Shown here piece by piece: positions 46,159 through 57,523 of a stretch of DNA of 64,000 nucleotides. The notes under the pieces are model-generated. The model saw only the letters and a program-made list of their open reading frames with translations. It had not been told where the DNA came from and ran no database searches. Source of the DNA: Malania oleifera (Eukaryota > Streptophyta > Magnoliopsida > Santalales > Ximeniaceae); the NCBI RefSeq assembly GCF_029873635.1, contig NC_080422.1:9951764-10015763 (forward strand), given 5' to 3'. Numbering within the stretch: the first letter of the stretch is position 1; every line of letters begins with the position of its first letter. Both the position numbers and the translations under genes were made by a program.

Positions 46159-47158
46159 AATGCAACCCAAGGATAATGACATGGGAAGTGGCTCCGAGGA
46201 GACAGCGAGTGATGAATCTCTCACTGTGCCTCAAGGACTGACAAGACAGGTCCTACGAGAGATCGCGCGGAGTGTCAGGAGACGCGAATGCTCTCCTACG
46301 TCTGCGGGGTGCACCACTGAGAGGTTCACCCACATGCATCCTCCGACATTCTCTGGGGAACATGACCCGATGATAGTAGAGGACTGGGTTGAGAAGATCT
46401 TGGAGGTCCTACACTACACAGATGGGCAGAGAGTTCTTCATGTTACCTTCTAGCTATCTAGGGAGGCAAGGCGGTGGTGGACTGCCGTGAGTCTAATGAA
46501 GAAGCAGAGGGCTGGTCCTATGGAGATGTCTTAGAGCCGTTTTAAGGAAGTGTTCTTTGACAGATACTTCCTGGCTTTTATACGTGATGCTAATGCGGAT
46601 GATTTTTCTGCGCTGACTCAAGGGTGTGTGTCAGTGTAGGGGTATACTGCTTGGTATATATAGCTATCCTAGTTTGTGCTGTGTTTGATCTCAAACGAGC
46701 ACGAGAAGACTCGGAGGTTTGAGAAGGGCTTGAGGAAGGACATCTGCAGATTAGTGGGGATGCTTCGAATCTGTGAGTTTTCAGTTTTGGTGCATAAAGC
46801 CACTGTGATTGAGACCAGTATCCGAGAGCACGAGGTGGATCAGGAGCTGAAGAAAAGACCAGTACCTTCTGGTTTTCAGTCTGGATCTCATCAGGGATCG
46901 TGGAAGAAGAGGAATAGGGGCTCGGGTTACTAATAGAATACCGAGGATTAGGGTTCTTAGATGAGCCAGGTGGGTGATCGTTGTACCAGGTGCAGAAAAT
47001 GGCATAGCTGTGAGTGCCAGCTATTTGGGGGTAACTACTACAATTGTGGTTTGTTACGTCACATGGCTCGGGATTGTCACGCACTAAAGAGGGGTACACC
47101 TTCTTTGTGTCAGAATCAAGGGAGTAATAAGGTATCAACGGGGAACCCATTAGACTAA
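46159..47158 (+). pseudogene. Gypsy Gag of the Tekay-like element, several stops
   Basis: The start is taken at the ATG of 'MQPKDNDMGSGSEE' (46159). A Gag domain 'HPPTFSGEHDPMIVEDWVE' is followed by 'TF*LSREARRWW', where the stop is a CAG-to-TAG type change at about 46453. 'RFKEVFFDRYF' and 'LTQGCVSV' follow after another stop. After a frame change at about 46676 the frame holds 'RRFEKGLRKDICRLV' and 'RPVPSGFQSGSHQGSWKKR'. Zinc region: 'CTRCRKWHSCEC' and 'YYNCGLLRHMARDC' (46961-47158), in which the first Cys of the CCHC knuckle is Tyr. Upstream in-frame sequence belongs to the solo LTR. Confidence 0.85.
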
Positions 47159-47570
47159 TACAGCTCCAGCGAGGGTGTACTCGTTTACTATAGCGGATGC
47201 TGAGTATGCGGGAAATGTGGTGACAGGTACTATGATGTTGCTTTTAAATATAGCTGTGGTTTTATTTGACTCGGGTGCGACCTACTCCTTTATATCTATT
47301 AATTTTGTGAAATTGTGTAAGGTGGAGACCCAAGTCATGGAAGAGGAATTTTCTGTAGCCACACCATCCAGGGGTATATCATTCTGTAGGAGGATGTTGG
47401 AGGACTTCCTAGTGGTAATCTAGGGGAAGATGGTACCAGCAAACCTTGTAGTATACAACATGTTAGGGTTTGATGTCATATTGGGGATGGATTGGTTATT
47501 CTCCAGTTATACCGTGATTGACTGTCATAAGAAGGTGGTAGTGTTCAGACCTCCTAGGGAATAGGAGTGC
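47159..47570 (+). pseudogene. Gypsy retropepsin (aspartic protease) remnant
   Basis: The frame 47175-47423 has 'VVLFDSGATYSFIS', so the catalytic D-S-G-A motif is intact. A stop follows 'DFLVVI' at about 47421, then 'VYNMLGFDVILGMDWL' continues in the same frame to about 47563. This is the usual order between Gag and RT in Tekay-type elements. Confidence 0.85.
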
Positions 47571-48388
47571 GAGTTTATGGGATCGCGTGGGCATTCGACG
47601 CCACATATTCTATCGGCATTGCAGACGAGGAGATTACTCTTAGACAAATGTCAGGGGTACTTGGCTTGTGTGAGGGAACCACCGTGGGATGAGTTGAGGC
47701 TCGAGGATATTCGGATGGTCAGCAAGTTCCCGAATGTGTTTCTAGATGATTTGCCTAGTTTACCTCTAGATCGTGAGGTGGAGTTTGTGATAGAGTTGCT
47801 GCCTGGTAAGGCACCGATCTATAAAGCTCCATACCAGATGGCTTGAGCGGAACTTCGAGAGTTGAAGGAGCAGTTGCAGGAATTACTGGACAGGGGTTTC
47901 ATTTGACCTAGTGTTTCGCCCTAGGGAGCTCCAATTCTTTTGTGAAGAAGAAGGACTGGTAGATGTGCATGTGCATTGATTACCATGAGATTAATAAGGT
48001 GACTATGAAGAACCATTACCCTTTGCCTCGTATATATGATATCTTTGACCAGTTGTAGGGGACGCAGGTCTTTTTGAAGATCGACCTACGGTCAAGGTAT
48101 CATCAGGTGAGGGTCAGATCTGAGGATGTAGCGAAGACTGCTTTCCATACCAGATACGACCATTACGAGTTTCTAGTCATGTTGTTTGGGTTGACGAATG
48201 CTCCGGCAGTGTTCATTGATCTTATGAATAGGGTTTCCCATGAGTACCTAGACCGGTTTGTGGTGGTGTTTGTTGATGATATTTTGGTATACTTGAGGAG
48301 TACGGAAGAGCATGAGAACCATTTGAGGTTAGTATTATAGATTCTACGAGAGAAGAAGTTGTATGCTAAACTGGAAAGTGTGATTCTG
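47571..48388 (+). pseudogene. Gypsy reverse transcriptase remnant
   Basis: Pre-RT piece 'FPNVFLDDLPSLPLDREVEF' (47577-47846) ends at 'YQMA' and a stop. 'ELRELKEQLQELLDRGFI' follows with a stop, then a one-base frame change around 47925-48070. '[13 protein letters not shown]', '[14 protein letters not shown]' and the catalytic 'VFVDDILVY' are in the frame 48074-48340, so the DD pair is kept. A stop and a frameshift near 48340-48385 separate it from RNase H. Confidence 0.87.
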
Positions 48389-48389
48389 G

Positions 48390-49082
48390 TTGAATCAGGT
48401 AGCATTCTTAGGCCATGTAGTGTCTGGTGATGGTATCTCAATTGATCCTAGAAAAATTAAAGTTGTGGTTGACTGGGTAAGGCCGAAGAGTGTGCAAGAG
48501 GTTTGGAGTTTTCTAGGACTGGCGGGTTATTATCGTCGGTTCGTTGAGGGGTTTTCTAAATTGTCTGGGCCTTTAACTCAATTGACTAGGAAGGGAGTGA
48601 AGTTTGAGTGGACCAGCAATTACCAGCAATGTTTCCAGGAGTTGAAGCACAGGCTGGTTATTGCTTCAGTTTTTACCATTTCTTCTGGGGGTGGCAGTTT
48701 TGTGATTTATAGCAATGCGTCTCTGAAAGGTATGGGGTGTGTGCTTATGCAGCAGGGTAAAGTAGTAGTGTATTCTTCTTGGCAACTGAAGGAATACGAG
48801 AAGAATTACCCTATGCATTATCTGGAATTAGCCGTTGTTGTCTATGCACCGAAGATCTGGCGACACTATTTGTATGGTGTGCAATGTAAGATTTTCATTG
48901 ATCACAAAAGCCTTAGGTACTTTTTCACACAAAAGGAGCTAAATATGAGGCAAAGATGGTGGCTTGAGTTAATTAAGGACTACGATTGTACCATCAGTTA
49001 TCACCCGAGGAAAGCTAATGTGGTAGTCGATGCGTTGAGTCGGAATTCAGATCATCTAGTAGTATCTGCAGTTGTAGCTTAG
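48390..49082 (+). pseudogene. Gypsy RT C-terminus and RNase H, open for 230 codons
   Basis: Opens with '[15 protein letters not shown]' and '[12 protein letters not shown]' (RT thumb and connection), then RNase H '[18 protein letters not shown]', '[14 protein letters not shown]' and 'WRHYLYG', ending with '[11 protein letters not shown]'. It is the longest open frame of the element. The first catalytic Asp of RNase H (usually Y-C/S-D-A-S) is Asn at codon 48714-48716, a G-to-A change. Long openness therefore does not mean activity. Confidence 0.9.
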
Positions 49083-50590
49083 CATCACGTTAGACATGAT
49101 CTGGAGAGCTCAGGTATAGAGTTTGTGTGTGGTGATCATCAGGCTTACCTTGCTAGTTTGGTGGCCCAACCGACTTTGTTTGAGTGTATAAAAGTCGCGC
49201 AGGCTAGTGATGCGGAGTTGGCAAAGGTTGTGGAAAAGGTACAGCAGGGATTGGCTATAGAGTTCAACATCTCTGAGGGAGGTGTGTTGAGGTTTGAGAC
49301 CAGGTTATGTGTTCTGAACGACGAAGGGATCAGAAGGACGATTCTGGAGGAAGTGCATCGTTCTTGTATACGATACATCCAAGTAGTACAAAGATGTATC
49401 GAGACTTGCACGAGACCTTCTGGTGGAGTGGTATGAAGAGGCAGATTGCTCAGATTGTGGAGTAGTGTCTGACGTGTCAGCAGGTGAAAGCTGAACATCA
49501 GAGGCTGGAAGGGTCGTTACAGTCCTTAGCTATTCATCTGTGGAAATGGGAGCATTTTTCAATGGATTTTGTGATTGGATTGCCACCAGCACTCCATGCT
49601 AACTGGGTGATCATGGACAAGTTGACGAAATCTTCTCACTTCATACCGATGAAGGTTAGCTACCCTTTGAATAGGCTAGCAAATATGTATGTGCATGAGA
49701 TAGTTAGGATGCACGGGATACCACTGTCTATTGTATCAAATCGAGACCCAAGATTTACTTCTTGATTCTAGACGAGCTTGCAGGTAGCACTTGGGACGAA
49801 GCTTATATTCAGTACAACGTTCCATCTCAGACTGATGGACAGATGGAGAGGATGATATAGATCTTGGAGGATATGTTGCGAGCTTGTGTGTTAGATTTCG
49901 GTGGTAGCTGGATACAATTTATGCCACTAGTGGAGTTCTCCTACAACAATAGCTTCCAGGCTAGCATTGGGATGGCACCATTCGAGGCTTTGTATGGTCG
50001 GAGGTGCTGATCTCCTTTGTATTAGGATGAGGTCGGTGAACGCTAGGTGTTAGGACCTAAACTTGTGCAGCAGGCTTCTAAGAAGGTGGATTTGATTCGA
50101 GAAAGGATTAAATCAACTCAGAGTCGGAAAAAGAGTTACGCAGATGTTCGCCGCCTAGAATTAGAGTTTGAGGTGGGGGGGGGGGTAAGGTATTTCTGAG
50201 GATTGCTCCGATGAAATGGGTGACGAGATTTGGGAAGAATGGCAAGCTGAGCCCGAGGAATATCGGACAATTCAAGGTTTTTGAGCGAGTGGGTCTGGTA
50301 GCCTATAAGATTGCACTACCCCAGAACTCTCAAGGATCCACAATGTGTTCCACATATCCATGTTGAGAAGGTATGTGTTGGATCCTTCACATGTTATTAG
50401 CTACGAAGATGTGAAGATTGGGGATACTTTAGTGTATGAGGAGATACCTGTTCAAATTCTGGACCATAAAGTTCAGAAGCTACGTACCAAGGATATACCA
50501 TTAGTGAAGGTATTGTGGCGGAATCATGAAGTTGAGGAAGCTTCTTGGGAACTAGAAACGGAGATACGTCAGAAGTATCCACAGTTGTTC
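49083..50590 (+). pseudogene. Gypsy integrase with chromodomain-like C-terminus, decayed
   Basis: The zinc-binding part (49125-49498) is split by a frameshift near 49430. The core frame 49484-49765 has '[10 protein letters not shown]', with the first catalytic Asp kept. It also has '[11 protein letters not shown]', where the usual SDRD is SNRD: the second catalytic Asp is Asn (codon 49739-49741). A stop follows at 49765. 49766-50340 is broken. The last frame, 50345-50593, has 'FHISMLRRYV', 'YEEIPVQILDHKVQ' and 'VLWRNHEVEEASWE', ending 'RQKYPQLF'. This is the chromodomain-like tail typical of Tekay/Del chromoviruses, thought to guide insertion into heterochromatin. Confidence 0.87.
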
Positions 50591-50857
50591 TGAGTGCCTG
50601 TACATTACCCTACCTTGGGTTGGGATAGGTGGTCAATCGTTGGGAGTGTGTGTATTATGAGCTCCTGAGATGGTTGTGTATGTAACCACGGTATTCCTCT
50701 GCCATACGTGAGGGTATGTATATATTGTAACGGGGCTGCATTTTAGTAGTTGCCAATTTTCTTTAGAGTTGAGTGTGTATCTAACTGGTTGTGTGGTTGA
50801 GTTTGTGCATGAGAGATAGCAAATTTCAGGGACAAAATTTTAATAAAGAGGGGAGGT

Positions 50858-52661
50858 TGTAAGAACCCGAACCTTATTATATGGATTTAATCAATTAATG
50901 GAAGGGCAGAAATGGTAATTAAGCAGGCTTCGTAGACGAAGCCAGAGTTTGTCGACGAAGCCTTTGTAGTTCACCGTGACGAATTTCAGGTGCTCGTCGA
51001 CGAGGAGAAATCGAGACGTTTCAGGAAACCGAGAATCTAATGCTCGTCGACGAGGTCACTGCTTCATCGACGAGGTGTCTACATGGGCTCGTCAATGAGG
51101 ACAACATTCTTCAATGAGGATGACTAAATCAAAGGTACTATAAATAGATATTTAAGTTACTTCTCAGCTAAGAAATCTCATATTCTCTCTCTATCTCTCT
51201 AGAAACTCAACCTATTCTTACTCTCTCTAGATTTCTTTGTCGTTCGTTGCGAGAATCATTGATCCGACGTTACCACGAGGAACGAGGAAGGATTCTCTAC
51301 CAGTTCTACAGATCGGATTTTCGATTCGAGTATTTTCGGGTTTTGGCATAAAATCGAGGTAAGACTCAGTTTTCTTTTCCATTCCAGTAGTTTTGTAGAG
51401 AATGGAGTCGTGAGCATATTTTGTACTGTGTGTTGTAGGTTTTGGAACTCGGTTCGCTGTTTATGGGCCTTAGAGTTTGGGATTTTCCATTTGGGGAAAA
51501 GGTAAGGGGATTCAATTTATGTCGATTATTTTTGAAATCAGACTCGGTAGAACTGTGGTTCACGGTTCTGTGTGTGTTTTGGTTTCTCATTTGAGGGGAT
51601 CTAACAAGTAAAACTATAGGTTTTTCATGATTACAGTTTTGGGAAAACGGGGGTATTGGGTTGCATCCCTGGTTTTGTTGGAAAAACCGTATGAATATGA
51701 TGATTTATACTGTGTTATAAGGATGACCATGCCTTGACTTTATTTAAACTGTATATGTTTGGAAAACCATGATTTTAGATTATCAAATGGGTGTGGTATG
51801 TTTAGTTATATGAGTATGCATAGTTGTGTTTTATGGAATGCAATTAAAACTAGGTTCTGAGTTGTTCCAGGTACTGAGAGTGTCCGGCTTTATATCCGTG
51901 GGCATATGAAATCGCTAGGCCATGTTCGGAAAAAGTGTCCGGCTCTATATCCGAGGGTGTGAGCCATATCGGCTTATCACCGAAAGGTGTGGATCCACCA
52001 GTTTGCGCCGGTACGATGCCATGGGAGCCTAGGGCTACGCCATGTGCCGGTGGCACCGTGTATCATGAGTTCGCTACGGGCTGACACTAGGTATCGAGGG
52101 CCGGCTTCGGTCCGAAGGGTGTGACGACACCAGATTGCTTGATCATGTGTGTGTGTGCTTGTATGCACTGCTGTGGAATTAGTGCTTGAACTGCATTTAA
52201 CTGTGTTTGTGTCGTGTATCATGATAACACTCGAATGTCACACACTGGTATAACCTGTATCTGCCTTACTGAGATGTGTCTCATCCTTGCTATACGTACA
52301 TATTTTTACAGGTCCTTCGAGTTACTGGAACTAGCGTCCTTGGTAGCGCTTGGGTAAGTGCTAGGACTTTTGTTTCGTGGGATTCCATTTTGGGGTGTGT
52401 TTGGCACCAGGATGTACGTTTTGTATGTTTGGAGCTTGGACTCCGTCTTTTGTATAGACTCTGGTATGGTACTATATATGTATAGCAAGACCATTTTTCC
52501 GCTGTGTACCGAGTTGTATGTGGATGCGAATAGGGTGCCTGGGAACCCCACGGGGTCGAACCCTCATTCATTGTGTTGTATCGTTGATATTCGTATGATA
52601 CATGGACATGTTAGATTACTATTTCACCCCTAGGTCCCATTTCTAGGTTTGGGGCATGACA
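50858..52661 (+). repeat. 3' LTR of the Tekay-like Gypsy
   Basis: Starts TGTAAGAACCCGAACC after the purine tract. Palindrome array 50930-51120, TATA box near 51140, splice-donor-like 'cgaggtaagac' near 51356, and the module 'actgagatgtgtctcatcc' near 52268. It is followed directly by the target duplication and Copia RT sequence. Confidence 0.9.
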
Positions 52662-53028
52662 GCACGTATGAGTTAGTCAACCTTCCTAAAGACAAGAAGG
52701 CATTGAAGTGCAAATGGGTTTTCAAGCTAAAAAGAGATAATAATGACAAGCTAGCGAAACACAAAGCTCAGTTGGTGGTAAAAGGCTTTGGACAAAAGAA
52801 AGGTATTGATTTTAATGAAATTTTCTCTTCTGTTGTTAAAATGACATCTATTCGAGCTATTCTCAGTTTAGTAGCTAGCATGGATCTTGAGCTTGAGTAG
52901 TTTGATGTAAAGATTGCATTCCTTCATGGTGATTCGGAGGAGGAAATTTATATGGAGCAGCCTGAAAGTTTTGAGGTAAAAAGGGGAAAAAAAAAAAAAC
53001 ACATGGTATGTAAATTGAAGAAGAGTCT
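52662..53028 (+). pseudogene. Copia RT part 1 of the 5'-truncated element
   Basis: 'YELVNLPKDKKALKCKWVFK' and 'VVKGFGQKKGIDFNEIF' read openly to 52900, then one stop ('LELE*FDVKIAFLHGD', TGG-to-TAG type). 'EIYMEQPESFEV' is followed by an A-rich expansion near 52989-53000. It ends in 'VCKLKKSL', directly interrupted by the solo LTR at 53029 and resuming at 55101. Confidence 0.87.
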
Positions 53029-55100
53029 TGTTAACCCTATGAGTCATTCCCATTTTTAATAATAACAAATACTCTGGTATTTAATTATTGTTAAGTTTGT
53101 GTGCAGGTTCTCATTGACAAGTTCATATAATGGCATGTGTCAACCTGAAGGGAAGTGAAGACCCCGACACATTTATTATTTGTTGTAATGTTATTGGGTC
53201 TGTAATAATTTCATTTCAAAAAGGTTTATAATAATCTGCATATTATGCATGTAGAACTTATAAGCTCAAAACCTTAAAGAGACCTTAGGGATCACCCTTC
53301 GGCCGACTAACGCCAGATTTTTTGACGTACTTAAAAAGACCCTAGGTCCCAGCACTTGCATGTAAGAAAGTCCCCAACATCACTTAAAATATCACAGGAA
53401 TTAGTTGAAGTTAAAATTGAACTTAATAAGCAAAACTATGAGAGGTCGAGCGACCGAAGCCTTGGAGTTCAAAACTCCTCGAGCGCCCGTACTGCTAGAA
53501 AGTCAGTAATTTGACCTTGGTTCGGGCTACTGAACCAGAATGAACGCATCGCCCTCAGGCGCCCGAACCCTTTGAAAAAAGACTGTTCACCAACTCAGGC
53601 TACCGAGCATTTTAGTTCAAATCATGCCCCGAGCGATCAAACTTTTGTGTTCGGGCTACCGACCCAAGACCCGGGCACTTGAGCCTTGGAGCAAATGTTT
53701 CTGACTTTTGTTCAGGCTACCAAACTAGGACTTGGGCTGCCGAATTATTTTAAAGAGTTTTTAAAATGAGTCTATTCGGGCGACCGAACATCAGTTCAGC
53801 CACCCAAACCTTCTCAGGTTAAATTTATTTTACCCAAGGTTAAAAGGTTAAACATGGTTAATTTTGCTAATCTTTTTTAAACAAATTTAAGAATGCCTTA
53901 TGTATCCCCCAACAGTTATAATTTTGCCATTCTCTATATATAGGGGTTCATTTGCAAAATTAAAGTGAGATTAGCAATATAATTAGTGAAAAATCCTCTC
54001 AATCTCAAAAGCCTATTTTTGCCTATTTCACTCCAAACACTCTCATATATTCATCTCCTTGTTACATTTTAGTATTGTGAGAGTTTACAAATTGTGCTAG
54101 TGCTTATTAGGAATTGCTAATACTCCCATTGTCTTGCTTGAACATTTGATATTGATTTTGGGGAGTTTAGCATAGTTTATCCCAAGAATTTTTATTGATA
54201 AAATCTTGTGTTGAGATAAACTCATAAGCTTAAGGATCTTTGCATTTTCAATGCAAGATTCTTATAACTATATTTTTGTTGTGCAAATATTTTCACAAAC
54301 TATAATATTTTTCAAACAACTCTTGTGCCATGTTTCATTGAGGAAAATATTTTTTTGAGTTGATTTGAATATTGTTGCTAGCATCTTTGAAACACTAATA
54401 TGATATTGGGATTTGATATACTTTGCTTTCAAAGATTAGCTTATTAGAACACTCTGCGCATATTTGAGATTACACATCTTATTGAGTGTTGATTGCACAC
54501 GTAGAGCACCGAACTTATAGTTCATACATACTTGAGATGCATTGATTATACTGTGCTTAGTGGTACATAATCTGCTTAGTGTAAGAAGCATTTCTGTGTA
54601 CACAATATTTTAGACACATTTGTTGTATTCTAGGCACGGGCCTGAAGAGGGAGACTAGCCCTGTTGAATAGTTCCGGACTGTCTTAGACCTGGTTAGGAA
54701 AGTTAGGTGCGTCATCCTGGTAAGGCGTGTTGGTTGAGGTCAACCCTGTTAATTGACCTAATTGTAAGTGGTGCCGCTTTACCCGTTAAGTGAGCTTAGT
54801 GGAATCCTCAGCCTTGCGACCTAGAGGCGGGGACATAGGCACAGTTGGCTAAACCCTGATAGTATATCGTGCGTGTTCTTTATATTTCCGCAAATTTATT
54901 TTCCGCACTTTTATTTTCAGCACATGTATATTGTATGCTTGATTCATTATATGTAGTACATGTGTTGATTGGGTTTATAATTAAATAAAAAGACCCTAGG
55001 TTTGTGTAATGCTATTGCTAGATTGGATGACACATGGACAAATTTTTTAAAATACCCAATTCACCCCCCCCCCCTTCTTGGGAATACACCAAAACTAAAA
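53029..55100 (+). mobile_element. SIRE-like solo LTR inside Copia RT
   Basis: Starts TGTTAACCC at 53029 and ends near 'gggaatacaccaaaac' before 55101. The flanks agtct (53024-53028) and aatct (55101-55105) look like a 5-bp duplication with one mismatch. The end 'cccaattcaccccc' is the SIRE-type LTR end. It carries the array of TTCGGGCGACCGAA-type motifs (53440-53815) and a TATA box (CTATATATAGG) near 53933. The last few bases of the LTR are not certain. Confidence 0.78.
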
Positions 55101-56150
55101 AATCTCTATAGATTAAAGCAGGCGCCAAGGCAATGGTACAAGAAATTTGACTTGTTTATGAACGATCATGGCTATAAAAGAACTCTGACATATCCATGTG
55201 TTTACTTTAAGAGATTCTATGGTAACAACTTCATAATATTATTGTTATATGTTGATGATATGTTGATTGTAGCACAAGATGCTCAATTGATTATAAAATT
55301 AAAAGGAGAGACGCCCAAAGCATTTGATATGAAAGATCTTGGATCAGCACAACAAATTTTGGGGATGAAAATTGTTTGTGACAGGAAGAAAAGAAAGTTG
55401 TGGCTGTCACAGGAAAAGTATGTTGAACGGATGCTTGAACGATTCAGCATGAAGAATGCTAAGCTCATTAGTACCCCTCTTGCCGATCATATGAATTTGA
55501 GCAAGAAGACATGTCCTACTACTACAGAAGAAAGGGGAGAAATGGAAGTTGTTCCATACTCCTCAGCAATTAGGAGTTTGATGTATGCACCAGACCGAAT
55601 ATTGCTTACGCAGTGGACATTGTAAGTAGATTTATTGATAATACGGGGAAAGAACACTGGGAAGCAGTGAAGTGGATCCTGAGGTACTTGAAGGGAAGTT
55701 CAAAATTGTGCTTATATTTTGGAGGTTTTTATTCATTTTTGGAAAGCTTTACTGATTCTGACATAGCAGGTGATCTTGATCACAAAAGATCCACGTCTAG
55801 ATACTTATTTACTTTTGTAGAGGGAGCTATCTCATGGCAATCTAGACTACAAAAGTGTGTCACTCTGTCTACGACAAAAGCCGAGTGTATTGCTGTCACA
55901 GAAGCTGGAAAGGAGATGATATGGCTGAAAGAATTTCTCCAAGAATTGGGAATAAAGTAAAGTGAATTTGTTATCTATTGTGATAGCCAGAGTGCAATAG
56001 ATCTGAGTAAGAACTCCATATACAATTCAAGAACGAAGCACATTGATGTGAGATATAATTAGATATACGAAAAGGTGGAAGACAAATCCTTACAGATTAA
56101 GAAGATTTCCACAGATAGGAACTCTTCAGATATGATGAAAAAAATAATAC
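55101..56150 (+). pseudogene. Copia RT part 2 and RNase H
   Basis: 'YRLKQAPRQWYKKFD' and the catalytic 'LLLYVDDMLIVAQD' are intact; 'KDLGSAQQILGMKI' and 'YSSAIRSLMYA' follow to 55625. One frameshift near 55605 moves to the frame 55613-55960, with 'NTGKEHWEAVKWILRYLKG', 'TDSDIAGDLDHKRSTS' and 'STTKAECIAVTEAGKE'. A stop at about 55958 is followed by 'YCDSQSAIDLSKN' and the end segment 'RNSSDMMKKIIP'. The frame that begins at 55002 includes read-through of the solo LTR end. This is the best preserved RT in the window, but still broken. Confidence 0.9.
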
Positions 56151-56252
56151 CTTAGGATAAGATTGAATTATGCGTAAGGTTAGCTGGTATGAGCTCCTGC
56201 TAGGAGTCCACGTAACATCCTCTTTCGGTTGATGGACCTGGAGTAGGAGATT

Positions 56253-56853
56253 TGTTGGGGTCCAGTCCATCTCCATCATTGGGAGACAAGCCTACCCACT
56301 CTCATTTTGGTGGTGCTTTGTCTACAAAAGGGGTAGATGGCTGGGCAGTTTCTTTTTTTTTTTTTTTTTTTGTCAACAAAAGCAGCATGATTAGTCGGTG
56401 TTTTTCAACATTTGTTGCTGGCACATGGCCAACGTGAGGGGGTTTGTTCAACAACCCAAGTGAATGGCGGGCAGAAGGTCTCTATAAATAAAGGAATTGA
56501 GCTTAGGCCAATTACACCAAGAGAAGAGATCTCAAGAGTACTACATATTTTTTTTTTTCTCTGAGCAATATTAGGGGTCTGTTGTGAGAGGTGTTCCATA
56601 CCTTGTGAGTGTGGTCTAAAATTGGGTTTAGGATTTATCCCGAAATTTTCTTGTACTTCTTGTTTGTTGGGTGTCTCAAATTTTGAGCAAAATTTGAAAC
56701 TGTTTTTTTTGTAAGCCCATTTATCATAGTGGAGTTTTTGCTCAATGCGCCTCATGGATTTTACCTTCTCATTGAAAGATTTTTCACATAAAATTCAGAT
56801 GTCCTTATTTAATGTTTATTAACCCGCTTTATTTTTTTTTTCTAGAGTTATCA
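56253..56853 (+). repeat. 3' LTR of the 5'-truncated Copia
   Basis: Starts TGTTGGGGTCC after the purine-rich 'acctggagtaggagat'. It contains a TATA box (CTATAAATAAAGG, about 56483), poly-T tracts, and a Tnt1-like 'tagtggagttttt' block near 56730. Its 5' partner is missing, so the end at about 56853 is only estimated. Confidence 0.65.
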
Positions 56854-57392
56854 AATTTACCTAGTGGGTACCATGGATCCCAATAGAGAGCCTTCAATTT
56901 ACCACCGATATTTTTCTCAGTATTTTTACTACTCTTTTTTAGTTTACCGATCTTCTTCCTAGATAATTAACCCCCTCAATAACAAATAATTTTACACGTG
57001 TGTCCTTATGCATGTGACAATAAAAATCAAACTATTGGTAGCTGCTGCATTTGAATAATGTATGGTTAGGTATGGTTGCTCCCCCTATAAAGAAAAAGGT
57101 GAATGCTTTAGACCGTCCTCCCTCACCCCACCCCTCACCCCCCCTAATCTGTCATCTTTTTTTTACTTTGGCAAATAAATTAAACAGCTGTGTCTCAGCT
57201 CGAATCCCATTCCCATACATTAATGGTAATAGCTCTGTTGCTGTCAACATTAATTCAACGTTGCCACAAAGATGAAGCATGTGCTCCTTCAGCAACAATG
57301 CTCATGCCGTGTTAAATTTTGATTCATACGAAAATGACTTACCATGTGCACCTTGTAACTAAGGCCGGGGTGATGATATGGACGGATTATGC
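56854..57392. other. Spacer, no gene seen
   Basis: Mixed sequence with a C-rich stretch near 57115-57145. The open frame at 57051-57275 has no recognisable domain. Confidence 0.5.
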
Positions 57393-57523
57393 TGCAACAC
57401 CAAACTCGAAAGGATGAAAATTTTTTATCCATTGACGCACCCCTAATAATTCACCGATATAATGCATCAAGGAATAATCGATCCTGTGACCTTAGAATCA
57501 TCAAAGTCACAAGTTACTATTAC
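57393..57523 (-). repeat. Short interspersed repeat, SINE-like, copy B
   Basis: Shares 'cacccctaataattcacc', 'tataatg' and the 'gatcctgtgacctt'/'tcaaagtcac' blocks with 22614-22740. Same relative orientation; about 35 kb apart. Confidence 0.5.

Larger units (their letters stand above)
42128..52661 (+). mobile_element. Tekay/Del-like chromovirus Gypsy element, decayed, with nested solo LTR
   Basis: 10,534 bp. The 5' LTR is 42128-43995 (1868 bp) and the 3' LTR is 50858-52661 (1804 bp), both starting TGTAAGAACYCGAACC and ending GCATGACA. Target duplication gcaca (42123-42127) and gcacg (52662-52666), one mismatch. The primer-binding site is at 43998-44011 and the purine tract at 50845-50857. 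Gag, protease, RT, RNase H, integrase and a chromodomain-like C-terminus are in order. LTRs look about 90% alike by eye. The Tekay/Del assignment rests on the chromodomain-type tail. Confidence 0.9.
37530..56853 (+). mobile_element. Tnt1/Tork-like Copia, 5' truncated, with three nested insertions
   Basis: Coding remnants in order: protease and integrase 37530-38953, linker 41869-42127, RT part 1 52662-53028, RT part 2 with RNase H 55101-56150. The purine tract is near 56240-56252 and the 3' LTR begins TGTTGGGGTCC at 56253. The 5' LTR and gag are absent: at 37530 the element is cut by the gag-only Gypsy, and the far side of that Gypsy has no Copia sequence. The 3' LTR end near 56853 is an estimate. 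Confidence 0.82.

Noticed and set aside
52290..52633. Host gene suggested by overlapping frames at 52.3-52.6 kb and 43.6-44.0 kb
   Set aside because: The same peptides appear at both sites because these are the two LTRs of one Gypsy element.
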